From: Phoenix dactylifera
Taxonomy: Eukaryota; Streptophyta; Magnoliopsida; Arecales; Arecaceae
DNA: 64,000 bases
Assembly: GCF_009389715.1 (NCBI RefSeq)
Contig: NC_052392.1
Coordinates: 38,869,410-38,933,409, forward strand
Direction of reading: 5' to 3'
The translations under genes and the position numbers were made by a program. Below, in pieces: positions 34,901 to 39,983 of this stretch (the first letter of the stretch is position 1; the number at the start of each line of letters is the position of its first letter). Below the pieces are notes generated by a model, which worked only from the letters and a program-made list of their open reading frames with translations, made no database searches and was not told the DNA's origin.

Positions 34901-36707
34901 AATGCACATCCAATGGGGACATGGTATGCAGTTTTGAGTTATCTGTACTTCATATCTAATTAGCCTTATGGAATTAGTTGGATTTAGGGGATATGATTAT
35001 GATATAGGGCTCTTGAGATTTAAATTTAGAGGTCTGGTGAAACATATGGATAAATTTGAGGTATCCTAGAACTTCTTCACTGACAAAAAATTGTTTCAGA
35101 CTGAAATGTTTGGAGCAAAAGAATAAGGATCTACAAGAATCTGCTGGATTTCTGCCTTTGTTTTACAAGTCTAAGGTAAAAACTAGGTTGTTACTGGTTT
35201 CCTTCAGAAATAGAAGTGGTTTAGAAGTTAACCAGAAAGCATAGAAGGAACATGATAGCTTAGAAGCTGTCATCGTAGGAGTTCTTACCTAGGTCTGCAT
35301 GAATCAGGTGCATATAATCATTATTGAAAGAAGAGATCGACAACTTCTCAAAAGATTTAAGTGTATCTTACACAAGGGGACTGACTGGGACTGATCAACA
35401 TATCAGCAGATTGCTGGTACCTTCTAGCTTTCGGAACACAAAACACAAAAGTGAAGAAACCCTTCTTCCCAAGAAGAAAATAAAAGCTGACCCGTGAAAA
35501 AAGGTGAAGGAACTTAAAACTTTTGATCCCTGTGGGAATCTGTAGACAGACACCTAAAACACTCAAAAACTCAGTCTAAATTGTTCTAGCAATTCCTGAG
35601 CTGCCGAGCTATGGCTTAATCGAGATATTAGACACTAATCTTTGTCAAAAGGATCTTAAAATATATGCTAAAGGCAATGCCAATCAAAGGGAAAAAAGCA
35701 TACCTACTGTTTCATTCTCTGCTAATGGATGACCTTAAAGATTATATGAAACCCATTGATTCTCACAAGAAGTCCTGGTTTTTATTAGGAATTCTTTTTT
35801 TGGAGTTAAACGCAATTCAATGTGGGGGTCCTGCCAACCTGTTTTAATAGGCCGCCTAAGTGATAAATGGAACTTCAAAACACTGCCTTAATTCTGGAAC
35901 AACAATATTTGACCTCCTCCCTCTCCTCCTCATCTTTTGATCAGTCCATTCATATAATTTAAAGCTTCCATTTCATTTTCCTCCTTTCTTTCTTGTTTTC
36001 AAAGAAAAGTTGAGCAAAGCTCAACCGCATTAGTTTCTCTCCTTTCATCTTCTTACTGCATGAAGGTTTCCGTTATTGCTATTACCATTTCTATTATTAT
36101 TATATTTTCTGTTGCAACCTGGCTTAACACCATCGTGCCTTTATATCTCATATTTAATGGCACAACAGTTTGGACCATGAATACAGAAAGAAAGCAGTAG
36201 CTATCTCTTGTAGGTATTGCTTTTCCGTATTGCCATATTGTCTGCATTACGTATTTGTGTTCCATGGAGGAAGAGGGATAGTCCTCACTCAAAGTGACAT
36301 TACTCTTCTTTGCAGAAAGTGAGCCACTCAAGTCTAGTGTAATAAACGAAAACAGCAACACCAGCCGGATAATTGAAATCGTAGAGGATGAAGAAATTCT
36401 AAGGTACAAGAGGACTGCAGATGTACAGATAATTGATTTAGATGAAGATGAAGAAGACTGCTTGGCTGCCTTGAAGGAAAATGACCCATCAACAGCAGAT
36501 ACTTGCTATGAGATTGTGGACGCAATGATCTCTGAGAGGCAGAAAGTATGGAACTATATTGACCCTTCAGGGAATGAACAGGGACCGTTTGCATTGGCTT
36601 CACTGAGATACTGGAAGGAAGAAGGCTTCTTTGATGATGACTTCAGAGTGTGGAGAACAGGTCAATCCAAAGAAGAAGCGATCTTGTTGATGGATGCTCT
36701 CCGTTAA
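3727..36707 (+). CDS. PHD-SWIB-Plus3-GYF domain protein (NERD / ZC3H44 / At5g08430-like), 5' partial
   Basis: A large spliced nuclear gene. Proposed exons: 3727-3806, 4289-4479, 7998-8886, 9224-9345, 9629-9688, 13195-13245, 13609-13679, 13837-13988, a micro-exon array (15467-15511, 16229-16276, 17401-17445, 18482-18529, 22927-22974, 24803-24850, 26886-26933) and 36316-36707. Phases agree across every junction and give roughly 775 residues plus a missing N-terminus. Domain order is PHD finger, SWIB, Plus-3, acidic repeat linker and C-terminal GYF. In plants this architecture defines a small family that includes NERD, which links histone/Argonaute binding to RNA-directed DNA methylation; other members are poorly characterised. 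The PHD would read histone tails, Plus-3 binds nucleic acid or RNA polymerase-associated partners, and GYF binds proline-rich ligands. No CCCH finger follows the GYF, so this resembles the short At5g08430-like branch. Introns are swollen by transposons. Identification rests on motifs; exon borders are inferred from splice signals. Confidence 0.88.
4289..4479 (+). CDS. Exon: PHD finger C-terminal / extended zinc-binding part
   Basis: It starts after TGTGATAG and completes Gly, then reads [18 protein letters not shown] followed by further Cys pairs (CRNC, CNNC). The Cys-rich extension after the PHD is typical of the PHD-SWIB-Plus3-GYF family. The donor is GGG|GTAACA, phase 0. The next exon continues naturally as [19 protein letters not shown]. 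Confidence 0.88.
5730..6080. mobile_element. hAT-type MITE, CCGGTACC-rich (351 bp)
   Basis: GC-rich, GTACCGGT-rich island in an AT-rich intron. The ends are inverted: left ATGGTATGCTGTACTGG against right, reverse-complemented, AAGGTATGTCGTACCAG. Flanks TTGGACGC (5722-5729) and TTGGACAT (6081-6088) match at 6 of 8 positions; both differences are transitions, as expected for an old 8-bp target-site duplication. The open frames across it are by-products of base composition. Confidence 0.6.
6542..6839. mobile_element. hAT-type MITE, TCTCGG-rich family (about 298 bp)
   Basis: The right end is TTAAAAACCTTG. The left end is degraded (TAGTTTTCATCTTGG) but aligns with the reverse complement of the right end. 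The interior is rich in TCGG/CCGA and GATAT. Flanks AATTTACA (6534-6541) and ATTTTACA (6840-6847) match at 7 of 8 positions. Confidence 0.5.
7998..8886 (+). CDS. Exon: SWIB domain and start of Plus-3 domain
   Basis: Begins after TTTGCAG with [19 protein letters not shown]. The SWIB/MDM2 fold is encoded at about 8280-8530, running from [17 protein letters not shown] through [18 protein letters not shown] to the [13 protein letters not shown] helix. An acidic Asp-rich linker (about 8540-8605) follows, then the Plus-3 domain opens with [15 protein letters not shown] and [10 protein letters not shown]. The donor lies inside GTGACAG|GTACC at 8886, phase 1. An open frame continues to 8963 but runs into the intron. 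The next exon supplies the conserved [12 protein letters not shown]. Confidence 0.9.
9224..9345 (+). CDS. Exon: Plus-3 domain
   Basis: After ATACCAG it reads (G)[19 protein letters not shown] and ends SDDDFEE before GTATTC. This is the central beta region of Plus-3. Phase 1 in, phase 0 out; 122 bp. Confidence 0.88.
9629..9688 (+). CDS. Exon: Plus-3 domain
   Basis: A 60-bp exon after TTGATAG encoding [20 protein letters not shown], followed by donor GTGAGT. Phase 0 on both sides. It continues the Plus-3 fold. Confidence 0.85.
9689..13194. other. Intron with SINE and possible organelle-like segment
   Basis: A 3.5-kb intron. It holds a tRNA-type SINE (about 12151-12295). The segment just before it (about 11690-12060) differs in texture: mixed GC, no poly-T tracts, resembling plant mitochondrial spacer DNA. 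That is only an impression. No coding exon was found. Confidence 0.5.
12151..12295 (+). mobile_element. tRNA-derived SINE (Au-like)
   Basis: It opens GTGAACCTTGGCATGACAGT (A-box region), then has TGCACCATTATGACTTGGAG and a degenerate B box GGTTTGAAAA at 12202-12211. ACGGAAACAACCTCTTTGCA and GGATCCTCGTGCGCTGAGCT follow, ending near a short T-rich tail. This order matches the widespread angiosperm Au-type SINE as I know it. Base changes in the B box suggest an old, inactive copy. Confidence 0.72.
13195..13245 (+). CDS. Exon: Plus-3 C-terminal helix
   Basis: A 51-bp exon after TTGGCAG encoding [17 protein letters not shown], donor GTATGT. Phase 0 on both sides. It is the start of the helical tail of Plus-3. 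Confidence 0.87.
13609..13679 (+). CDS. Exon: Plus-3 helix, ends at AT-AC intron
   Basis: After TTCTCAG it reads [20 protein letters not shown] and then WRR plus GA of a Glu codon. There is no GT at the end of homology; the sequence turns directly into ATATCCTT. The Glu codon is completed by the first base at 13837. See the U12 intron entry. Confidence 0.87.
13680..13836 (+). other. U12-type AT-AC intron (157 bp)
   Basis: The 5' end ATATCCTT (13680-13687) is the consensus 5' splice site of minor-spliceosome AT-AC introns. TTCCTTGAC (13818-13826) matches the U12 branch-site consensus TTCCTTRAY and lies about 11 nt before the terminal AC (13835-13836). Removing exactly this segment restores [15 protein letters not shown] in frame, as expected in Plus-3 relatives, whereas the unspliced reading hits a stop almost at once. 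No GT-AG alternative gives this junction. Confidence 0.88.
13837..13988 (+). CDS. Exon: end of Plus-3 helical region
   Basis: It starts immediately after the AC acceptor. It completes Glu, then reads [20 protein letters not shown] and [17 protein letters not shown], ending ESHGENK plus one base before GGTTCAC. Phase 1 out, so it joins in frame to the micro-exons or directly to the GYF exon. Confidence 0.87.
13989..15466. other. Intron with decayed GGTACC-type repeat
   Basis: No exon seen. About 14280-14530 contains CCTGGTACCATAC, CCGGTCTC and GGCCTGGTAC motifs similar to the hAT-type MITEs elsewhere in the window, but no matching ends or target-site duplication could be read. Confidence 0.4.
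15467..15511 (+). CDS. Micro-exon A1 of the tandem array
   Basis: A 45-bp, phase 1/1 exon after TTGGCAG encoding (G)[14 protein letters not shown]. The donor AAAT|GTTTGT is weaker than the AAAG|GT of the sister copies because the last exon base is T. It aligns with A2 (17401-17445) and A3 (23795-23839), sharing GAAGCCC and GAGGAAGCTAAA. Confidence 0.65.
16229..16276 (+). CDS. Micro-exon B1 of the tandem array
   Basis: A 48-bp, phase 1/1 exon after TATAGCAG encoding (G)[16 protein letters not shown] with donor GAAG|GTATGC. It is the first of six type-B copies; both splice sites are intact. Confidence 0.75.
16518..16699. mobile_element. hAT-type MITE (182 bp)
   Basis: The ends are inverted: TAAGGTTCGCAATCTCGGTA on the left against CAAGGTTCGCAATACTGGTA for the reverse-complemented right end. 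Flanks GTTTGTTT (16510-16517) and GTTTGTTC (16700-16707) form an 8-bp target-site duplication with one mismatch. The interior is rich in GGTATAC/ACCGA. It lies in the intron between micro-exons B1 and A2. Confidence 0.82.
17401..17445 (+). CDS. Micro-exon A2 of the tandem array
   Basis: A 45-bp, phase 1/1 exon encoding (G)[14 protein letters not shown] with donor AAAG|GTCTGG. The acceptor TTAGAAG has AG but a poor pyrimidine tract, so inclusion may be weak. It is homologous to A1 and A3. Confidence 0.55.
18482..18529 (+). CDS. Micro-exon B2 of the tandem array
   Basis: A 48-bp, phase 1/1 exon after TGTAGCAG encoding (G)[16 protein letters not shown], donor GAAG|GTTTGC. The upstream intron shares TCTTGATTGCAATATATGCT with the introns before B1 and B3. 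Confidence 0.75.
19882..19920. repeat. Poly-C homopolymer (39 bases)
   Basis: A run of C from 19882 to 19920, followed by G and six more C. The flanking sequence (about 19930-20100) is rich in GCTGGCC/GGCCAGC and resembles a dispersed repeat. Open frames across it encode only Pro or Gly runs. The exact length is likely unreliable. Confidence 0.85.
20130..20557 (-). mobile_element. LINE reverse-transcriptase relic (downstream half)
   Basis: Read on the minus strand, with stops, it gives a decayed MPGRS-type segment, then [17 protein letters not shown] (20397-20440, the counterpart of the plant LINE DLEKAYDRVPREV motif), then [12 protein letters not shown] (FVDD at about 20263-20277, the catalytic YADD/FADD box). 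This is the reverse transcriptase of a non-LTR element. The tail may continue to about 19310. The upstream half is at 22472-22565, separated by the hAT insertion. Confidence 0.75.
20558..22463 (-). mobile_element. hAT element with decayed DUF659-type transposase (1906 bp)
   Basis: Ends CAAGGTCCGCTGAACCG and, reverse-complemented, CAAGGATTGCCGAACCG. Perfect 8-bp target-site duplication GTTCTAAA at 20550-20557 and 22464-22471. Minus-strand pieces form a broken hAT-like transposase: a linker with [16 protein letters not shown] (about 21870-22060), [13 protein letters not shown] and SGSGSTSRR segments (21520-21795), then [12 protein letters not shown], a stop, and [17 protein letters not shown] (about 21175-21270), the DUF659 core of plant hAT transposases. 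The C-terminal dimerisation domain is not visible. The ends are CCGG/GGTACC-rich and the right part has a GA-rich tract. Non-autonomous today. Confidence 0.9.
20661..20893. repeat. Two-copy tandem repeat inside the hAT element
   Basis: About 115-bp unit repeated twice (20661-20774 and 20775-20893). Both contain TTTGAGTTTTTCAAGTTGAT and AATGATTTTAAGTCTAATTT, differing by a few substitutions and T-run lengths. It lies just inside the left end, where hAT subterminal repeats often occur. Confidence 0.8.
22472..22565 (-). mobile_element. LINE relic (upstream half, split by hAT)
   Basis: Minus-strand reading gives [19 protein letters not shown] and then VIE, the counterpart of the plant LINE stretch CTNYRGIKLMSHTMKLWERVIE. 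It joins in order to the segment beyond the hAT element once one copy of GTTCTAAA is removed. This confirms that the hAT jumped into an existing LINE. Confidence 0.75.
22927..22974 (+). CDS. Micro-exon B3 of the tandem array
   Basis: A 48-bp, phase 1/1 exon after TGTAGCAG encoding (G)[16 protein letters not shown], donor GAAG|GTGCGC. It is closest to the dead copy B5 (26101-26148), sharing AGCTGCTTTCCATGA. Confidence 0.75.
23795..23839 (+). pseudogene. Decayed micro-exon A3 of the tandem array
   Basis: The region homologous to A1/A2 would encode (G)[14 protein letters not shown] with an intact donor AAAG|GTTTAG. The acceptor AG has mutated: where A1 has GGCAG|GTGG this copy has AGTGG|GTGC. 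An upstream AAG would shift the frame. It is probably skipped. Confidence 0.6.
24803..24850 (+). CDS. Micro-exon B4 of the tandem array
   Basis: A 48-bp, phase 1/1 exon after GTTGACAG encoding (G split) [16 protein letters not shown], donor GAAG|GTTTGC. Splice sites intact. Confidence 0.72.
26101..26148 (+). pseudogene. Decayed micro-exon B5 of the tandem array
   Basis: The acceptor TATATCAG is intact and the body matches B3 closely (AGCTGCTTTCCATGAG), but the donor GAAG|GTTTGCC has become AAAC|ATTTGCC, losing the GT. The CTGAAG end is also changed. It would not splice normally. Confidence 0.7.
26886..26933 (+). CDS. Micro-exon B6 of the tandem array
   Basis: A 48-bp, phase 1/1 exon after TTGGCAG encoding (G)[16 protein letters not shown], donor GAAG|GTTCTC. 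It is the last and most divergent type-B copy, followed by the 9.4-kb intron to the GYF exon. Confidence 0.75.
28763..28854. mobile_element. Possible decayed hAT-type MITE (about 92 bp)
   Basis: It starts CATGGTTGGCCTCACTGTAC and ends near CTGGTAATCCAAGCATTG, with GTACTGGCC and GGTACT inside. Flanks CTTTGAAT and CTTGAACA only partly agree. It is called by resemblance to the clearer copies. Confidence 0.3.
30436..30684. mobile_element. hAT-type MITE, CCGGTACC-rich (249 bp)
   Basis: Left end CAAGGTCCGCCGTACCG; reverse-complemented right end CATGGTCTGCCGTACCG. Perfect 8-bp target-site duplication TATAGAGC at 30428-30435 and 30685-30692. The interior is dominated by GGTACCGGT palindromes, so the single strand can fold extensively. 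Its end sequence is very close to that of the 1.9-kb hAT element at 20558. Confidence 0.92.
30698..30810 (+). pseudogene. ycf2: Nuclear plastid DNA fragment: ycf2 piece
   Basis: The reading [20 protein letters not shown], then [14 protein letters not shown], matches the plastid Ycf2 protein near its ATPase-like region. Homology begins at about 30698 and stops near 30810, after which the sequence is unrelated to ycf2. It is a short, non-functional plastid-derived insertion (NUPT), or a plastid piece that came via mitochondrial DNA, since about 30830-31050 also looks organelle-like. A hAT MITE sits right beside it. Confidence 0.82.
32240..32454 (-). mobile_element. hAT-type MITE, GGGATG/TCCC family (215 bp)
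   Basis: It begins CAAGGACTCAAGTCCTGACA and ends GGATTTAAAACCTTG, and is the reverse-complement relative of the 215-bp copy at 52025-52239. GATGTGTT (32229-32236, three bases before the element) and GATGTGTC (32455-32462) are a likely target-site duplication with a small left-border change. The interior is rich in GGGATGT/CATCCC. Confidence 0.78.
36316..36707 (+). CDS. Last exon: acidic linker and GYF domain
   Basis: After TTTGCAG it completes Glu and reads [14 protein letters not shown], an acidic stretch ([15 protein letters not shown]), then the GYF domain [20 protein letters not shown] with RYWKEEGFF and VWRTGQS, ending ALLMDALR-type (ILLMDALR) and stop TAA at 36705-36707. The W-x-Y-x-D-P-x-G-x-x-Q-G-P-F signature for proline-rich ligand binding is intact. 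Phase 1 in, matching all micro-exon donors as well as 13988. Confidence 0.92.
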
Positions 36708-38760
36708 AGTCATAATTGCTGACTATTTTCACATGCAGAATCTGAAGGCCTAGATCATTAATTGACTGGCCCATTTTGTGGAATGCTCTCCCCAATTTCC
36801 TCAATGCAAAAAATGAGTGTTGAATTTTGTTCATGTAAAAAGCAGTTATGTGATGGCAAAAATACCATTCAATGATATGCTATTAAATCCCTGAAGAATT
36901 TGTTGTTGCTGTTGTCTAATCGGAGCTTTACTTCATTTCCATCACTCCCTGAAGAATTGTGTGACTGGGTGGTGGTTAAACAGTGAAAAAGTTAGAAAAT
37001 TTGGTTGTGCTGCTGAACATTGTACAGGTGGTACTCATCCACAGTCGGTGCTTTGGTAAGGTCATTGCTTTCTCTTCAGGATATTCACATTTTTAAATAA
37101 TGCTTCTGTTCCTTGTCTTGAGTTGCAGCTTACAATTTCCGATGTGCACAAATCCTGGGATGGCACATTGAGAACAAAATTGAGATCACAGGTTTGTAGA
37201 CAACAAAGAGGCTGACCAAATCTCAAGTTCATGTCTTTCTTAGCACCCCAGTCCTTTGTATTCTGAAAATGGATTTGCAGCTTAAACTAGGAGAACAGCA
37301 ATAACTTATCCTAGCTGCAAATGTTTCACATTAGCTATATGTATACAAATCCAGGTGTGACTTATAAAAATTTGGGAATGTATGATGGTCAGCCTTTACA
37401 CCGTTCCTTCGTGACTTGCTGGTTAATGTTTCTCAAGCTATTTTGGGCATAAATGTGGCTTCATTAAAATCTACTGACTTTTAGCAGATAGGATATACTG
37501 GCTTTGTAGTATACCATATACAATTCATTAAAATTTGCATACATCTCCAACGACATATTGCTATGTGAGGTTGATGTTAATTTTAGGTTATTGTTATTGA
37601 AATCTAGATCTATCGCACCAATATTATCACCTCTCACTTAATTGTGTTTTTTTTCTTTGTTTGGTATGTAGAGACCCTTTCTTATAACATTGGTAACACT
37701 AAATTCGCATTTTTTTTATTATAAGAGACGGACCGACCGGTTACGAATCTAGATTTTTGGGATGCATCATCTGAGGATCAAAGCTAGAATCTCTCGTCAC
37801 CAGGTGCTGCAAGATATGCTCGCTCGCACTCCATGGACATCAATACCCCAAGTATGCCTTCCCGTATATAGTGTGAACGGGTGAGAAACCTAGGGCAACG
37901 AACTCTAGCTGGTTAAGAGTAAAATGTCTCTCATCTAAAACGCTTTGACTGGTTCCTTGGAGACACCTACTTCCATCCAAATAAAAGTTCTGCTATTCTT
38001 TCATGAATTCTCTTCTAATCCAGAGACCCCAAAAAATGATATATTTTGCGTAGATAAGATAAACAACATTGCTTATCCATCCAACAGCTATAATCCGAGC
38101 AATAAACAAAAAAACAAAAACTAGCATATCGTAAACATACGGTTTTGAAACTACGAGCAACCTGAACTAATGTGCGCTATGCGTGGCGCTAGCTGTGAGC
38201 CCATGCTATCGTGCTCGGCTACGATTACTGGTTAGATTCAGTAGGATGTGGGAGGGATGTGCGAGCACCATCCGCTGCGGGCAAAGCATGTGTATCGTGA
38301 GGCCAACGGAGCAGTATGGATAGCCTCGTATGTGGCTAACTATTCTAGAAAGATCCTATGGCTAGAAAAGAGGGAATTATTCGGTACACTTCAAAATTTA
38401 TTATTTTTTAACTTTTTAAAAAAAAAATAATAATATGGTTTTGACGTTTTGAATCGCTCCCCCCAACTATAGGTAACATGGTGATTATAGGAAGGGGTAA
38501 ATAGAGGATCATTTCTAAGCCGGTTTGAGGCACTTCTTTACAATTTACCTTACAGACTCTGCGATCAAGCGCGACATTCGCTAAAGAAGCCAAGCCATGG
38601 GCACCACATATAGAAATCTTGGAGTCTGTCCGTATCTGACACCCAAACGTATCCATACGCCAGCCTGTCGCCATCCTATTCCCTTGTCTGTGTCTCCCTT
38701 CAACTCTCTCACTTTCGTTGAAACAACCGTTTCTCTCCATCCATATTCTCTTTTTTTAAG
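36708..38760. other. 3' flank of the PHD-SWIB gene and spacer
   Basis: The start is probably 3' UTR. A possible UTR intron has donor GGTAAGGTC near 37055 and acceptor GAGTTGCAG near 37127, but this is only a signal match. About 37690-38350 is a more GC-balanced segment with no frame or motif I can name. Confidence 0.4.
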
Positions 38761-38899
38761 TGATCTCATCATTTAGAAAGGCCTGCCCTTTCTCTCCATT
38801 AAGAATCCCCTTCTGTGATCTTATAGTTTTGACAAAAAAGGCCTTTAGATTCCCTGTTTCCTCGCTATTTCTCCTCTCAAACCCCCTCCCATTAAAGAG

Positions 38900-39503
38900 A
38901 TCCATCCACTGTGAAAACCCATCAATTCTTATAAAACCATTCGGTTCCAAACCTGTGAACTCCCTCCCTCACGGAAAAGAACCAATCTTTGAGATAATCT
39001 CAGCATTTCCTAGTTACCCATTCCATCACAACTCTCATCTCATCAAAAAAAAAAAAAAAAAAATCCCATCTTTGACGGAAAGGCACCATTTGTGCCCATT
39101 ACAGAGGCCCCTCCTTTGAGGAAAACCTTCACGATACCTCCTAAGACGAAACTTCTGACCATTTTCTAGGAACCTATTCCATCATCAATTTCCGCATATT
39201 AAAAAGATCCCACCTTTGACAGAAACAAACTAGTTTCCATTCGTTTCCAATCAGAAGATTCAGAACTCCACCAAAAAGTTTGGTTTGTTGGGAAAGACTC
39301 ACCATGTTCTAGAAAATCCATACCATCGCCAATCCCGTTCCACCGGAAAAATCCCACCTTTGAGAGAAACCCATCAGTTGTTTGTTTTTTTGCCCATTCC
39401 TACCAGAAGAAAGAGAAGGGGTTGATAAGAAAATCAAAACCCCCTCTTCTTCCCCCACAAACCTAACCCAATCCGTTCCTCCTTGAAAAAATTCCACCTT
39501 TGA
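38900..39503. repeat. Tandem minisatellite of about 144 bp upstream of DUF538 gene
   Basis: The motif TCCCACCTTTGA recurs at 39064, 39208, 39352 and (as TTCCACCTTTGA) 39492, spaced 144, 144 and 140 bp. A weaker copy may start near 38901, the extra length being a run of A (about 39043-39061). Each unit also shares TTCTAGGAACC- or CATTCCATCA-like sequence. The last copy runs into the start codon at 39504. Confidence 0.75.
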
Positions 39504-39983
39504 ATGATGCCAACCTCCAAAACTCTATTGGTTTTCCTCCTGATCTCTTCCCTTTCCCTATCATTCACAGAGGCCCTGGTCTCCGACGCCCCGTCGGCCT
39601 ATGAGATGCTGGAGAGGTTCAGTTTTCCCAAGGGGATCCTCCCAGAGGGCGTGCGGAGCTATACACTGAACCAAGATGGAAATTTTGAGGTATTTCTGAG
39701 TGGAGACTGTGAGTTCAAGGTGGATGGTGGATACTTGTTGAAGTACCAAAAGAAGATCACAGGGAAGGTGGAGTCTGGCTCGCTCACCAATTTGAGAGGG
39801 GTAAATGTTAAGGTCGTCTTCATGTGGTTTGGCATTAATGGAGTGGTGAGGAGTGGCGGAGATCTAAATTTCTATGTTGGTCCACTCTCTGCATCGTTCC
39901 CCCTCTCCAACTTTGAAGAGTGCCCGAAATGCCACTGCGGCTTTGACTGCACCGCCGCCGCCGCCCTGGTATCAGATTCTTAG
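39504..39983 (+). CDS. DUF538 family secreted protein
   Basis: A single-exon 159-residue protein. Residues 1-24 (TLLVFLLISSLSLSFTEA) form a signal peptide. The DUF538 body follows: SAYEMLERFSFPKGILPEGV, then a beta-rich region with FEVFLSGDCEFKVDGGYLL, ITGKVESGSL, VKVVFMWFGI and LNFYVGPLSASFP, ending in a Cys cluster (ECPKCHCGFDC). Length and order are typical for this plant-specific family, whose biochemical role is not settled; lipid-binding or pectin/chlorophyll-related roles have been proposed. The first ATG is used, with a second two codons... directly adjacent (MM), so the start is ambiguous by one residue. The tandem 144-bp repeat forms its immediate upstream region. Family assignment is firm, function unknown. 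Confidence 0.88.
   Translation: MMPTSKTLLVFLLISSLSLSFTEALVSDAPSAYEMLERFSFPKGILPEGVRSYTLNQDGNFEVFLSGDCEFKVDGGYLLKYQKKITGKVESGSLTNLRGVNVKVVFMWFGINGVVRSGGDLNFYVGPLSASFPLSNFEECPKCHCGFDCTAAAALVSDS

Larger units (their letters stand above)
26934..36315. other. Large last intron (9.4 kb) with insertions
   Basis: No coding exon detected. Contents seen: a possible decayed MITE (28763-28854), a CT run (about 29981-30002), a hAT MITE (30436-30684), a plastid ycf2 fragment (30698-30810) with adjoining organelle-like sequence, a second MITE (32240-32454), and a 36-bp direct repeat containing CATATCATCCTAAATTTCAG at about 34330 and 34431. The rest is AT-rich sequence with no recognisable structure. Confidence 0.6.

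Noticed and set aside
36294..36315. Upstream ATG giving a slightly longer frame before the GYF exon
   Set aside because: It lies before the TTTGCAG acceptor; the spliced phase-1 join is supported by the acidic linker and family architecture.
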